From a virus, in IMG/VR virus record IMGVR_UViG_3300021404_000006, positions 54,923 through 118,922 of that record: 64,000 nucleotides of DNA, one strand, 5' to 3'. The notes beneath the pieces are model-generated. The model was given only the letters and a program-made list of their open reading frames with translations. It ran no database searches and was not told the DNA's origin. Of the stretch, positions 1 to 7,115 are shown piece after piece; the stretch's first letter is position 1, and every line of letters begins with the position of its first letter. A program made the translations under genes and the position numbers.

Positions 1-716
1 AGTGTCCTCGACAGGAATGCTGCTACGGGCTGCTCTGTATCGAGGAAAGTGCTTTCGTTGATGAGGAACAGAGACATAGACAAGGGATCTCCGACACGAA
101 ACGCGTCTTCTATGCATACGCCTGTTTCCTCCTCGAATATGCATCCTCCGGAGATAGGCATGGCAAGGTCAGTGATGCGTGCCCGCTCTACCCTGAATCC
201 CTTGTCTCCGATAATGGCAGCGCCTGATCCCTCGATAACTCCTGACAGGGGAACTGTTACTTCGTAGCTGCCGTTACTGAATTTCTTCACCCATATCTTC
301 TGGGCGTCGAATTCAGTCATGCTCTGCGCTTTCCAGTACGCCCAGAAACCGCAGCCGCAGCCCGGGTACGGGGGCCTGTGCACTTGCACCTGCGCGGGCA
401 GAAGGTCTGAAGCCGGAGTTATTGCACAGCTGCGAGCACAGCTCGCCCCGTACCATCCGCTGTGCATGCGCTTGTACGACCACCGGCCTCCGTACATTCC
501 CTCTACGAATGCATGGCTCAGCCACGGGAGAACCGGAGCGGAATAGTAATTCCGCTTCTCGCCCCAGCCGCTGGCAAGCAGAGAGGTTCCGTAGTACCTT
601 GTCACATCAGCCGGACAGCGCAGGGGAAGGCGCAGCGACCAGCTGCGGAACCCCCGCACGGTGCCCATGGCCGTGTCCCATTCTTCCGGGGCACCGCGCT
701 CAGAGAAGCCTTCCAC
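1..716 (-). CDS. Hypothetical protein, truncated at left window edge
   Basis: Only the first ~238 codons are visible; the gene runs leftwards out of the window. The frame is open from a GTG at 716, two bases past the stop of the 719-889 gene, and reads through a possible internal ATG at 320. The protein is rich in Trp, Tyr and Cys, with segments such as GWGEKRNYYS, MYGGRWSYKRMHSGWY and PGCGCGFWAYW, then a more ordinary domain starting MTEFDAQKIW. The Cys-Gly-Cys-Gly cluster could bind metal. I do not recognise the family. The start is uncertain: there is no strong ribosome-binding site at the GTG, and an ATG inside the open stretch is possible. Confidence 0.7.
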   Translation of the reverse strand, partial: MEGFSERGAPEEWDTAMGTVRGFRSWSLRLPLRCPADVTRYYGTSLLASGWGEKRNYYSAPVLPWLSHAFVEGMYGGRWSYKRMHSGWYGASCARSCAITPASDLLPAQVQVHRPPYPGCGCGFWAYWKAQSMTEFDAQKIWVKKFSNGSYEVTVPLSGVIEGSGAAIIGDKGFRVERARITDLAMPISGGCIFEEETGVCIEDAFRVGDPLSMSLFLINESTFLDTEQPVAAFLSRT

Positions 717-718
717 GT

Positions 719-889
719 CTACGCCGGAACAGGCTCGGCTGCGGGCTCCGCCTGGGGCAGCGGCTCTTCGACCGGGAACTCTTCGGGCAGCGGCTCCAGG
801 ATGATCCTTTTGCGCTCCTTGCCGATGTCGCCGGCCCTAAGCTCACGGATCTCTTCTGCCGTGTACCACGGCTTCCAGCTCCAGGTCAT
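719..889 (-). CDS. Small hypothetical protein (56 aa)
   Basis: Starts MTWSWKPWYTAEEIREL and ends in an acidic, proline-rich tail (PEEFPVEEPLPQAEP). A near-ideal ribosome-binding site, AGGAGGAC, lies just before TAA-ATG. That TAA is the stop of the duplicated regulator tail described at 904-936, so before the HNH insertion this gene was probably coupled directly to the XRE regulator. Function unknown. Confidence 0.8.
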   Translation of the reverse strand: MTWSWKPWYTAEEIRELRAGDIGKERKRIILEPLPEEFPVEEPLPQAEPAAEPVPA

Positions 890-903
890 TTAGTCCTCCT
901 TGC

Positions 904-936
904 GAGGTTTGCGTACCTTCTCACCGGGCTCCAACA
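904..936. repeat. Left copy of 33-bp duplication flanking the HNH gene
   Basis: Matches 1385-1417 at 30 of 33 positions. On the minus strand both encode LLEPGEKVRKP, and all three differences are synonymous. This copy continues to RKED-stop, directly upstream of the 56-aa gene, so it looks like the original C-terminal tail of the XRE regulator, cut off by the HNH gene. Confidence 0.85.
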
Positions 937-974
937 ACCCTACTGTTCCCTGTATTCCCCCGTACACTGAAGCT

Positions 975-1499
975 GTGAGCGAGAAGACCGTACGAACATG
1001 CACAGTACCTGGGTGCTCGCGCAAATATTTCTGCTCAGGCTACTGCTCCGGGCACTACGAACGCGTGCTGAGGACTGGGAACCCCGGTACCGCGCGGCTT
1101 CGCCGGTATGGAGGCAGTAAGACCGGCACCTGGAACGGCTACGTGCGAGTGTGGGACACCGAGACGAAGCAGCAGATGCCTGAACATCGTCTAGTAATGG
1201 AACATACGATCGGCCGAAGGCTCTTGCCTCATGAGACGGTGCACCACAAGAACGGAATCAGGACGGACAATCGTCCGGAGAACCTGGAGCTGTGGTCCAA
1301 GTCCCATCCCGCTGGCCAGCGTGTTGAAGACAAGATCTCTTGGTGCCGAGAATTCTTGGCGCAGTATGGCTACTCCGTATCCTTAGGTTTGCGTACCTTC
1401 TCGCCGGGTTCCAACAGCAAGTCTTCCGGGCCAATCCCCAGGGCGGTGTACAGCCTGCGGAACGAGGACTGGCCGGGAGACACGCGTCCCTGCTCGTAG
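975..1499 (+). CDS. HNH endonuclease (homing type)
   Basis: Begins with a Cys-rich zinc segment (CTVPGCSRKYFCSGYCSGHY), followed by MPEHRLVME and the HNH core HHKNGIRTDNRPENLELW, the hallmark of small free-standing HNH homing endonucleases. The start chosen is GTG 975 (VSEKTVRTC); the frame is open upstream, but there it only reads antisense to the duplicated regulator tail. The natural end of such proteins (FLAQYGY) is reached near 1376. The reading frame then runs ~120 bases antisense into the XRE gene, so the last ~40 residues are probably read-through added by insertion. It is flanked by a 33-bp direct duplication (904-936 and 1385-1417), consistent with a mobile insertion. Confidence 0.88.
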   Translation: MSEKTVRTCTVPGCSRKYFCSGYCSGHYERVLRTGNPGTARLRRYGGSKTGTWNGYVRVWDTETKQQMPEHRLVMEHTIGRRLLPHETVHHKNGIRTDNRPENLELWSKSHPAGQRVEDKISWCREFLAQYGYSVSLGLRTFSPGSNSKSSGPIPRAVYSLRNEDWPGDTRPCS

Positions 1500-1609
1500 G
1501 AACAGATCGAGTCATAGGACAGGCGCGTGGCCTCGGCCAGCTGAACGCGGTCCATTCCTCGCATGTGCCGCCAGTATCTGAGCTTTTCCGGGTAGATGCG
1601 AACTCCCAT
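1370..1609 (-). CDS. XRE-family helix-turn-helix regulator
   Basis: 79 aa starting MGVRIYPEKLRYW. Residues ~15-60 form a Cro/CI-type HTH (RVQLAEATRLSYDSICSYEQGR) followed by a short dimer-like segment (LYTALGIGPEDLLLEPGEKV). GAGGT lies upstream of ATG 1609. Only 17 bp separate it from the divergent release-factor-like gene, so it could autoregulate and control that gene. Its last codons (KPKDTE) replace an older tail (KPRKED) displaced by the HNH insertion on the left. Confidence 0.85.
   Translation of the reverse strand: MGVRIYPEKLRYWRHMRGMDRVQLAEATRLSYDSICSYEQGRVSPGQSSFRRLYTALGIGPEDLLLEPGEKVRKPKDTE
1385..1417. repeat. Right copy of 33-bp duplication flanking the HNH gene
   Basis: This is the in-frame C-terminal coding segment (LLEPGEKVRKP) of the XRE regulator. 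It is repeated with three synonymous changes at 904-936 on the far side of the HNH endonuclease gene. Confidence 0.85.
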
Positions 1610-1626
1610 GCTGTACTGTACCTCGC

Positions 1627-1977
1627 ATGAGCAGGAAGAAGCTGTTCTCCGTGACACTGGACGACTGTGAAATCCAGACGTTCACCGCAGGAGGACCCGG
1701 CGGCCAGCACCAGAACACCAGCAACACCGCTGTCCGCATCGTCCACCGGGCAAGCGGAGCGGTAGGCACCTCGCGCACAGAGCGGTCGCAGCTCCAGAAC
1801 AAGAAGGCCGCGTTCCGGCGCATGACCGAGCACCCCAGGTTCAAGGTATGGCTGAACCGGGAGATCTTCCGCCTGGACGGCAAGCCGTCTCCGGAAGAGC
1901 AGGCTGAGAAAGACATGGCTCCTGAAAACTTGCGGGTAGAAGTGAAATGCAAAGGCAAGTGGGCGGCAGCGGAATAG
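1627..1977 (+). CDS. RF-1/ArfB-like GGQ peptidyl-tRNA hydrolase domain protein
   Basis: A 116-aa single-domain protein with the release-factor catalytic loop AGGPGGQHQNTSNTAVRI; the GGQ is at residues 25-27. In class I release factors and ArfB/YaeJ this loop enters the peptidyl-transferase centre and hydrolyses peptidyl-tRNA. No codon-recognition domain is present, so it resembles stand-alone rescue factors, although the C-terminal part (PRFKVWLNREIFRLDG) is not the long basic tail of ArfB. It could release stalled ribosomes during infection. It is divergent from the XRE regulator. Confidence 0.85.
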   Translation: MSRKKLFSVTLDDCEIQTFTAGGPGGQHQNTSNTAVRIVHRASGAVGTSRTERSQLQNKKAAFRRMTEHPRFKVWLNREIFRLDGKPSPEEQAEKDMAPENLRVEVKCKGKWAAAE

Positions 1978-1992
1978 AGGTAGACTTTCGCT

Positions 1993-2169
1993 ATGGCCGT
2001 TTACTTCAGGGTGCATCCCGATAAGAACAACCGAGACATATTCGATTCCGATGGCAAGCTTTACGACGCTGATTTCAACGAAGTAGAGCCCGAGGTGCTG
2101 CACAGCAACGACGTGCTGGTCACCGCCTCGCCGGAAGAGTTCGAGTCGATTCTCAGCAGCAGGCGGTAA
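1993..2169 (+). CDS. Hypothetical protein (58 aa)
   Basis: MAVYFRVHPDKNNRDIFDSDG onward, ending ILSSRR. Acidic in the middle, with AGAGG upstream of the ATG. It follows the GGQ gene by 15 bp in the same direction and is probably in one operon. No recognised domain. Confidence 0.65.
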   Translation: MAVYFRVHPDKNNRDIFDSDGKLYDADFNEVEPEVLHSNDVLVTASPEEFESILSSRR

Positions 2170-2209
2170 CAGCGGAATAATATAGCAACGACAGGGAGTT
2201 ACACCTCTC

Positions 2210-2392
2210 ATGACAGCAGCAGCGAAGCGAGCGCGCAAGAAGGCAAACAAGCTGAAGGGCTGGCCGGAGCAGGAACCGGCAGCGGAGGAAATAACCCCGC
2301 AGGTTAACGAGCCTGCGACTACGGAATCCGAGCACGCGGCGGCAGTGACCGCCCTGGCGGCAGCCAGGAAAATGAAGAAGACAGGTGAATGA
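2210..2392 (+). CDS. Hypothetical Ala/Lys-rich protein (60 aa)
   Basis: Basic N-terminus (MTAAAKRARKKANKLKGW), then acidic and Ala-rich segments, probably mostly helical or disordered. GGGAG precedes the start. The stop overlaps the start of the SsgA-like gene (ATGATGA), so translation is probably coupled. Confidence 0.6.
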   Translation: MTAAAKRARKKANKLKGWPEQEPAAEEITPQVNEPATTESEHAAAVTALAAARKMKKTGE

Positions 2393-2838
2393 TGACGGTA
2401 TTTCACGTGTCGCACCCGGTTGAGTGGACGGTAACCGGAGCCGGCAACAAGCTTCCCTCCGTACTGAAATGGAGTTCTGAGGACCCCCTCGCTGTCATGA
2501 TCAGCTTCGGGGATGCAACCGGCGAAGTCAAGTGGACATTCGCCCGTGACCTGCTCGCAGACGTTATATCAGGCAAGTGCGATGCCGCAGGCGACGGCGA
2601 CGTTCACGTGTCAAGGTCGGTTAACCACGGGCTGAGCGGACCTGGCAAGGCCCAGCTGATACTTGTCCTGTCAGTGAATCACAAAGCGATGCTGCGCGCT
2701 GACCTGGAGCAGGTCAAGTTCTTCCTGGACAGCACCTTCATCTACTCTCCGTGGGGTGCGGAGATAGTAGACATCGACACTACCATCGTCAGGCTGCTGG
2801 ACGGCGGATGGGAAAACGGGCGGGAAACCAGTGTCTGA
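2389..2838 (+). CDS. SsgA-like sporulation/cell-division protein
   Basis: About 149 aa; it matches SsgA/SsgB-family proteins (SALPs) throughout: DPLAVMISF, the signature VKWTFARDLL, GDGDVHV, a run of alternating strands (LILVLSV), FFLDST and PWGAE. In Streptomyces, SsgA recruits SsgB and then FtsZ to septation sites in aerial hyphae. Known SALPs are restricted to morphologically complex actinobacteria, which points to the host. A phage copy could redirect septation or act as a decoy. Either ATG of the ATGATG pair may be used; the 3' end overlaps thyX. Confidence 0.88.
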   Translation: MMTVFHVSHPVEWTVTGAGNKLPSVLKWSSEDPLAVMISFGDATGEVKWTFARDLLADVISGKCDAAGDGDVHVSRSVNHGLSGPGKAQLILVLSVNHKAMLRADLEQVKFFLDSTFIYSPWGAEIVDIDTTIVRLLDGGWENGRETSV

Positions 2839-3541
2839 TCCTGTATTCAGGTCTGACATGGTGGTAGAGCTAGTTGACCACATGGGCGACGACCGGCGTG
2901 TCGTCCAAGCAGCCCGCGTCTCTACCGGCAGCGACCTCCAGATCCCCGAAGTAGCCTTCGAAACCGTGGCCGGCCTGATCAGGTACCTGATAAAGCACAG
3001 GCACGGCACGCCATTCGAGCACAACGCCTTCACCTTCCGCGTAGAGGCTCCGATCTTCGTCGCCCGCGAGTTCATGCGTCACCGCATCGCCAGCTACAAC
3101 GAGGAATCCGGCCGCTACACGCAGCTCGATCCTGTCTTCTGGCATCCAGCTCCGTCTCGCCCGCTAGTGCAGGAAGGCAAGCCCGGCCACTACATCATGA
3201 AGCCTGGCACGATGAAGCAGTACAGAATCACGATCGCTTCTATCAAGAACGCCTGCAACGTCTGCTATACCGCCTACGAAGTAATGCTGGAAGCGGGCAT
3301 TGCCCGCGAAGTGGCGCGTACCGTCCTGCCAGTCGGCATCTACACCTCGTTCTACGTGACAGAGAACGCACGGGCACTGATGAATTTTCTCTCTCTGCGC
3401 ATCGATGACCCGGACAATGCGTACGAAACAAAGCCGCAGTACGAAATCCAGCAGGTAGCCCTCGATATCCAGGATCATTTCAGCAGGCGCATGCCGGTGA
3501 CGTACAAAGCATTCGATGAGAACGGACGGGTTGCCCCGTGA
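2831..3541 (+). CDS. thyX: Flavin-dependent thymidylate synthase ThyX
   Basis: 236 aa with the ThyX signature RHRIASYNEES (R83-H-R, then seven residues, then S93), HGTPFEHNAFTFRVEAPIF and the downstream LPVGIYTSFYVTENARALMNF. It makes dTMP from dUMP using FAD, NADPH and methylene-tetrahydrofolate. The length is normal and no key residue is missing. GTG start at 2831 overlapping the SsgA-like stop. Together with the class II ribonucleotide reductase at 12360 it supplies dNTPs for phage DNA. Confidence 0.97.
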   Translation: MSDPVFRSDMVVELVDHMGDDRRVVQAARVSTGSDLQIPEVAFETVAGLIRYLIKHRHGTPFEHNAFTFRVEAPIFVAREFMRHRIASYNEESGRYTQLDPVFWHPAPSRPLVQEGKPGHYIMKPGTMKQYRITIASIKNACNVCYTAYEVMLEAGIAREVARTVLPVGIYTSFYVTENARALMNFLSLRIDDPDNAYETKPQYEIQQVALDIQDHFSRRMPVTYKAFDENGRVAP

Positions 3542-3795
3542 GCCTATACCTGGAAGTAGCCGCCGGGGAAATACATCTAGAAGGCTCTGAGAACGAAGAA
3601 GAAATAGCAGAACTGGTAATTGCCCTTATCTGCGGCCACGGCAACGACTGGGTACGCCTGCGTACTTCTCGCCACGAGAACTGGTCTACTGAGTGGACCG
3701 TACTGGAGCGCAGTTCCAGCGATGTACCGACACAGATAGGCTGCCGGGAATTCGACGGGGAAATGGAAGTAATTTCCCCCGAAGTGGTGATCTGA
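3538..3795 (+). CDS. Hypothetical protein (85 aa)
   Basis: Starts at a GTG overlapping the thyX stop (GTGA). Acidic, beta-rich looking sequence (MSLYLEVAAGEIHLEG ... FDGEMEVISPEVVI). No family recognised; it sits in the ThyX operon. Confidence 0.7.
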   Translation: MSLYLEVAAGEIHLEGSENEEEIAELVIALICGHGNDWVRLRTSRHENWSTEWTVLERSSSDVPTQIGCREFDGEMEVISPEVVI

Positions 3796-4055
3796 TGGCC
3801 GGCAGCTGGGGTCACATGACCAACGACGACGGTACGCCTTACGGCACGCCTTACGAGGACTTCGGTGCCGGGTCGATGCTGGAGAACAACGACGACTACT
3901 TCGAGGCACTGGCCCAGTGCTATGGCATGGTATGGATGCTGGCGCACTGGCTACTGCCCGCAAAAGCTACCCGGGAAGACGCCCTTGCCCTTATCGCCCA
4001 GGCTCAGGAAGAATACGAGACCGGGATAAGCCTGGGAAAGAAGACTGACTGGTGA
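3795..4055 (+). CDS. Hypothetical protein (86 aa)
   Basis: Starts at ATG 3795 overlapping the previous stop (TGATG). Acidic, with MLENNDDYFEALAQCYGMVW and a C-terminal helix. The frame is open upstream but lies antisense or alternative to the previous gene, so this start is preferred. Function unknown. Confidence 0.7.
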   Translation: MAGSWGHMTNDDGTPYGTPYEDFGAGSMLENNDDYFEALAQCYGMVWMLAHWLLPAKATREDALALIAQAQEEYETGISLGKKTDW

Positions 4056-4213
4056 ATCACATCTGGAAATGCGAACTGTGCGGCGATTCTCACACAGCAG
4101 ACAAGATCCTGAATCACCTGCGCCTTATGCACCCGGACAAAGACGCGGCTCCTGAATTCTGGCCTGACGGTGATCCCGTGATACTGGAAGACGCGGACGA
4201 GTTCTTCCTCTGA
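4052..4213 (+). CDS. Small C2H2 zinc-finger protein (53 aa)
   Basis: GTG start overlapping the previous stop. CELCGDSHTADKILNHLRLMH gives Cys-x2-Cys...His-x4-His spacing, a single zinc finger, followed by an acidic tail ending EDADEFFL. Such one-finger proteins are common in actinophages; nucleic-acid or protein binding is inferred only. Confidence 0.75.
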   Translation: MNHIWKCELCGDSHTADKILNHLRLMHPDKDAAPEFWPDGDPVILEDADEFFL

Positions 4214-4225
4214 GCTGGTAAACTA
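4214..4225. promoter_or_regulatory. Shared GCTGGTAAACT motif, possible extended -10
   Basis: GCTGGTAAACT recurs exactly at 41713-41723 and in degenerate form at 22572 and 41151. Here TGGTAAACT (an extended -10 shape) lies 8 bp before the ATG at 4233, which would give a near-leaderless transcript. It may instead be an operator. Confidence 0.35.
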
Positions 4226-4232
4226 GGTTAGT

Positions 4233-4553
4233 ATGTCCCGTACTCATCATGCTACCTGCGCATTCCGTCTTAGCTGCGGGTGCATCGCAGAGTACAATTC
4301 TTTCCCTGAGGCCCGGCAGCCTACCGTACTGTGCGGAAACTGCGGGAGGTCAGCCACGATCGACTTCCGCTACCCGGACGACAGCGAATCCTGCCACGTT
4401 ACCTGCCGGGCTGACAGGCCGGGGGGAGGAAGCGTCAGGGTGCGCTGCGGCAAGAGCAAAAGTCATAAAGGCAGCAAGCACTACGATCCCTCTGTTAGGC
4501 TGTCGTTTATCCTGCCAGCTAAGCTGAAGTCGGGAAGGACCGGGAACACGTGA
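4233..4553 (+). CDS. Hypothetical Cys-rich protein (106 aa)
   Basis: MSRTHHATCAFRLSCGCIAEYN, then CGNCGRSA. Several Cys pairs suggest a zinc ribbon; the C-terminus is basic (KSKSHKGSKHY). No ribosome-binding site is obvious, but an extended -10-like motif sits 8 bp upstream. Function unknown. Confidence 0.7.
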   Translation: MSRTHHATCAFRLSCGCIAEYNSFPEARQPTVLCGNCGRSATIDFRYPDDSESCHVTCRADRPGGGSVRVRCGKSKSHKGSKHYDPSVRLSFILPAKLKSGRTGNT

Positions 4554-4720
4554 ACGAAGACCGGGACGGCGAGATCGCGATATGGGCGCTGGGCAGGTGG
4601 GAGTTTTTCGTACGTGACGGCAAGGGCTGCCCTGTCTGCGGGGCTATCGGAGAAGGACGCCACGGAACCTCGTGCCCCCACTGGAAGAAGCAGTTCAGGA
4701 AGAACGGCAAGGAACTATGA
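4550..4720 (+). CDS. Small zinc-binding protein (56 aa)
   Basis: GTG start overlapping the previous stop (GTGA). MNEDRDGEIAIWALGRW, then GCPVCGAIGEGRHGTSCPHW, a Cys-x2-Cys plus Cys-x-His arrangement typical of the small phage zinc proteins that recognise CPxCG. Basic C-terminal tail. Function unknown. Confidence 0.7.
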   Translation: MNEDRDGEIAIWALGRWEFFVRDGKGCPVCGAIGEGRHGTSCPHWKKQFRKNGKEL

Positions 4721-4920
4721 AACTCGGGCCTACTGACTACAACCGCGCTTCCCGTGACCTCGCAGTACGGACGTGGCTAACGGGCTGTTCGAAGAGAATC
4801 CGCTGGTGGACTAGCCAGACATGGAAAATGATTTACCTGCGGGACGCCTACGATCACGGCTACATTCACGGGTACACCGACAGGGGAGAAGATGATGCCC
4901 AGGGTCCTGATCGCATGTGA
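4717..4920 (+). CDS. Hypothetical protein (67 aa)
   Basis: ATG 4717 overlaps the previous stop (ATGA). Basic and Trp/Tyr-rich (KRIRWWTSQTWKMIYLRDAYDHGYIHGY). The last 29 bases overlap the methylase-like gene. No family recognised. Confidence 0.65.
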   Translation: MKLGPTDYNRASRDLAVRTWLTGCSKRIRWWTSQTWKMIYLRDAYDHGYIHGYTDRGEDDAQGPDRM

Positions 4921-5629
4921 GATGTCTGGCCGGGTACGCACGCAGTTCGCGCTTCGAGGATGGGACGCCTGGTCGGCTGACCTGTTGCCTGACGAGTCCG
5001 AGATGTGGACAGGCGTACCGCAGGGCAGGTTCAACCGCCATTACCAGGGCGACGTACTCACCATCATCAGGGACGACTGGGATCTGATCATCGCCCACCC
5101 GCCATGCGATCACCTTGGCCAGGTAGGCGCGCGGTACTGGAAAGAGAAACAGGCGGACGGACGCCAGCAGACAGCCGCCAAGTTCTTCAAGAAGATGATC
5201 GAACTCCCCTGCCCTAAAACCTACGTAGTAGTAGAGAATCCGCGTGGCATTATGTCCCAGTGGCGTGAGCCTGACCAGAAAGTCCAGCCCTGGTGGTTCG
5301 GTGACCCGCTGAAAAAAGAGACGTGCCTGTGGTACCGGGGTGCGTGGGGTCCTTCCCGGCCGATGCTGCGTGACTACGTATACGATGAGCTGCCCCACCT
5401 GGTGGCCACTCACACCCTGGCTGACTACCCGGACGGGGTGGGGCGCACGTGCACGGGCGGAGGGAGCTGGCGGACGGACACGAAGAACGGCCTGACCGGC
5501 ATGAACAAGAACTGGGAAGACAGCCAGGGACGGGCGCGGAGGCGTATACTGAGGTCCATCACACCAGAGGGATTCGCCCGAGCGGCAGCAGAACAGTGGG
5601 GTAGCTATGTTGAGGCCCGTCGCCCCTGA
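4892..5629 (+). CDS. C5-cytosine methyltransferase-like protein
   Basis: 245 aa with VLIACEMSGRVRTQFALRGW (motif I-like SAM loop), IIAHPPCDHLGQVG (motif IV with the PPC catalytic Cys) and VVVENPRG (motif VI ENP). These identify the compact phage branch of DNA cytosine methylases. The target-recognition part is short, so specificity, or activity as a true methylase, is uncertain. GGGGAG lies before the ATGATG start. It may protect phage DNA from host restriction. Confidence 0.8.
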   Translation: MMPRVLIACEMSGRVRTQFALRGWDAWSADLLPDESEMWTGVPQGRFNRHYQGDVLTIIRDDWDLIIAHPPCDHLGQVGARYWKEKQADGRQQTAAKFFKKMIELPCPKTYVVVENPRGIMSQWREPDQKVQPWWFGDPLKKETCLWYRGAWGPSRPMLRDYVYDELPHLVATHTLADYPDGVGRTCTGGGSWRTDTKNGLTGMNKNWEDSQGRARRRILRSITPEGFARAAAEQWGSYVEARRP

Positions 5630-5861
5630 CCCTGACCTGATCGAGTGGCTGTGGTCTGCCGAGGGCAGGCTCTGGCACCGTGAGGCCATCAGGAGGGTAG
5701 CCCATGCGCACGGGTGGTTCGCTGAAGTCAAAGAGGACCACGAGTGCTACGCGGACGACTGCGAGCCGTACCCCTTCATTCCTCACGCTGACGGCATTAT
5801 CGCATCCGATCTCAAAGCCTACGGAATCTCGGGTGTCCCGGTGGAATGGAAGCTGCACTAG
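5607..5861 (+). CDS. Hypothetical protein with WLxSAEG motif (84 aa)
   Basis: N-terminal LIEWLWSAEGRLWHREAIRRV, then an acidic domain (ECYADDCEPYPF). The WLxSAEGxxW motif recurs in the proteins at 45648 and 46548, suggesting a dispersed family in this genome. Function unknown. Confidence 0.7.
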   Translation: MLRPVAPDPDLIEWLWSAEGRLWHREAIRRVAHAHGWFAEVKEDHECYADDCEPYPFIPHADGIIASDLKAYGISGVPVEWKLH

Positions 5862-5878
5862 GAGCGTTGCAAGAAAGT

Positions 5879-6358
5879 ATGACGATGAACTACTACCTCG
5901 CCTGGCTCCATTTCGACTCTCGTGGAAGGATGAGCACGCGCCTGCCTGACGGGCACCGTGTCCTCCACGTCCTGCACAACTCAGGCAGCAACCGGCATCC
6001 CCCGGCGCTGTGGGTCCTCGTGGAGGCAGTCGTGGCCACTCCGTCCTACACACCGCCGGCGGGCTTCCCTTCCTCTGAGGAGGTACCTGTCGAGTACCGC
6101 ACCCCTACCCAGCCCCCGTCCCAGTCAATGCCGATGTCAGCAGTACCGGCTCCCGTGCCCACGCGAGACTACCGGGGCGACACAGGAGAGTTCACTTACC
6201 GCGAGTCTGACTACCGTGAGCAGGACTACCGCGAGCACACGGACGCCGGCCAGAACGGGCGCACCCGGTACCCGGAACTCTCCCCGGAAGCACGCGACGA
6301 CGACTACCGCCAGAACTACGTCCCGGGGATTCCGATGTCCCCTGCTAGCAGGGGGTAA
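5879..6358 (+). CDS. Hypothetical protein with Tyr/Arg/Asp-rich tail (159 aa)
   Basis: N-terminal MTMNYYLAWLHFDSRGRMS, a central hydrophobic strand region (PPALWVLVEAVV), then a disordered Pro/Ser and DYR-repeat tail (YRESDYREQDYREH). An AGGAG lies 14 bp upstream of ATG 5879; an earlier ATG at 5846 is possible. Function unknown. Confidence 0.6.
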   Translation: MTMNYYLAWLHFDSRGRMSTRLPDGHRVLHVLHNSGSNRHPPALWVLVEAVVATPSYTPPAGFPSSEEVPVEYRTPTQPPSQSMPMSAVPAPVPTRDYRGDTGEFTYRESDYREQDYREHTDAGQNGRTRYPELSPEARDDDYRQNYVPGIPMSPASRG

Positions 6359-6361
6359 ACC

Positions 6362-6658
6362 GTGTTCACCAAGGTCCATCCGGTAACCAGCATCGATGAC
6401 GCCCTGACTCAGCTAGACACCCGTGTTCCGCTGCTTCACTCAGAGCTGGTGCTGATCGTGCAGAGCCTGTACGACCTGGCATTCCGCGAGGGTGCCCGTC
6501 AGGGGCGGCAGGCCGGGGTCGAAGCCATGCAGAATGCCGGGCGCGAGCAGGAAGACCCCGGTCTGCTGGTGGACCCCGGCCTGTCGTACCGAGACCCCAC
6601 CACAATTATCCGCGAGCGCCTGGCAGCCACCGAACGCGCAAGGAACGGCAAATCCTGA
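6362..6658 (+). CDS. Hypothetical protein (98 aa)
   Basis: GTG start at 6362, four bases after the previous stop. Mostly helical: DDALTQLDTRVPLLHSELV, then SLYDLAFREGARQGRQAGVEA. It ends two bases before the RuvC-like gene, so the two are likely co-translated. No family recognised. Confidence 0.65.
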   Translation: MFTKVHPVTSIDDALTQLDTRVPLLHSELVLIVQSLYDLAFREGARQGRQAGVEAMQNAGREQEDPGLLVDPGLSYRDPTTIIRERLAATERARNGKS

Positions 6659-6659
6659 G

Positions 6660-7115
6660 GTGACCTACTACCTGGGTGTCGATCCCGGCCCGAGCACAGG
6701 CATTGCCCTGCTGAACCTGGAAGACGGCTGCTCGCCGGAGTGGACCGTCTTCCAGGTTAACGGGGCCGGCGCACCCTGGCTGCTGACTGAGCTTTGCCGG
6801 GCCTTCTGCCCCCGGGCGGTGTCCTACGAGGAATTCGTGGCGTCCAACCGGGCGGGAACCAAAGGGAAAGCAGCCCAGGAGACACGAAGAATCGCTGACC
6901 AGGTTGAACCGATCGCCAGAGCGAACTGCCGCCGCAGTACTCCTGTTTACGTAGTTGCGCGCAGGGCTACCGATGTATTTGGCTGGGCTACTGAGAAGCG
7001 GCTGGAGAAATCGGGGTTCCCGCTCGGGCCGAAGTTCAGGGACGCACGAGCCGCAGGCAAGCACGTGCTGTACCTTGCAGTGCGAGACGGAAAGGAGCGA
7101 GATCCGCTGGCGTGA
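6660..7115 (+). CDS. RuvC-like Holliday-junction nuclease
   Basis: 151 aa with an RNase H fold signature: YYLGVDPGPSTGIALL (Asp8), SYEEFV (Glu57/58) and a C-terminal FRDARAAGKH (Asp128) that would complete the acidic site. Phage RuvC-like proteins resolve branched replication or recombination intermediates before packaging. GTG start 6660 overlaps the end of the upstream gene. The assignment rests on motifs; bacterial RuvC is only distantly similar. Confidence 0.78.
   Translation: MTYYLGVDPGPSTGIALLNLEDGCSPEWTVFQVNGAGAPWLLTELCRAFCPRAVSYEEFVASNRAGTKGKAAQETRRIADQVEPIARANCRRSTPVYVVARRATDVFGWATEKRLEKSGFPLGPKFRDARAAGKHVLYLAVRDGKERDPLA

Noticed and set aside
1258-2415. Minus-strand open frame of 385 codons
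   Set aside because: Spans the GGQ, SsgA-like and other well-supported genes in antisense, and has no recognisable motif.
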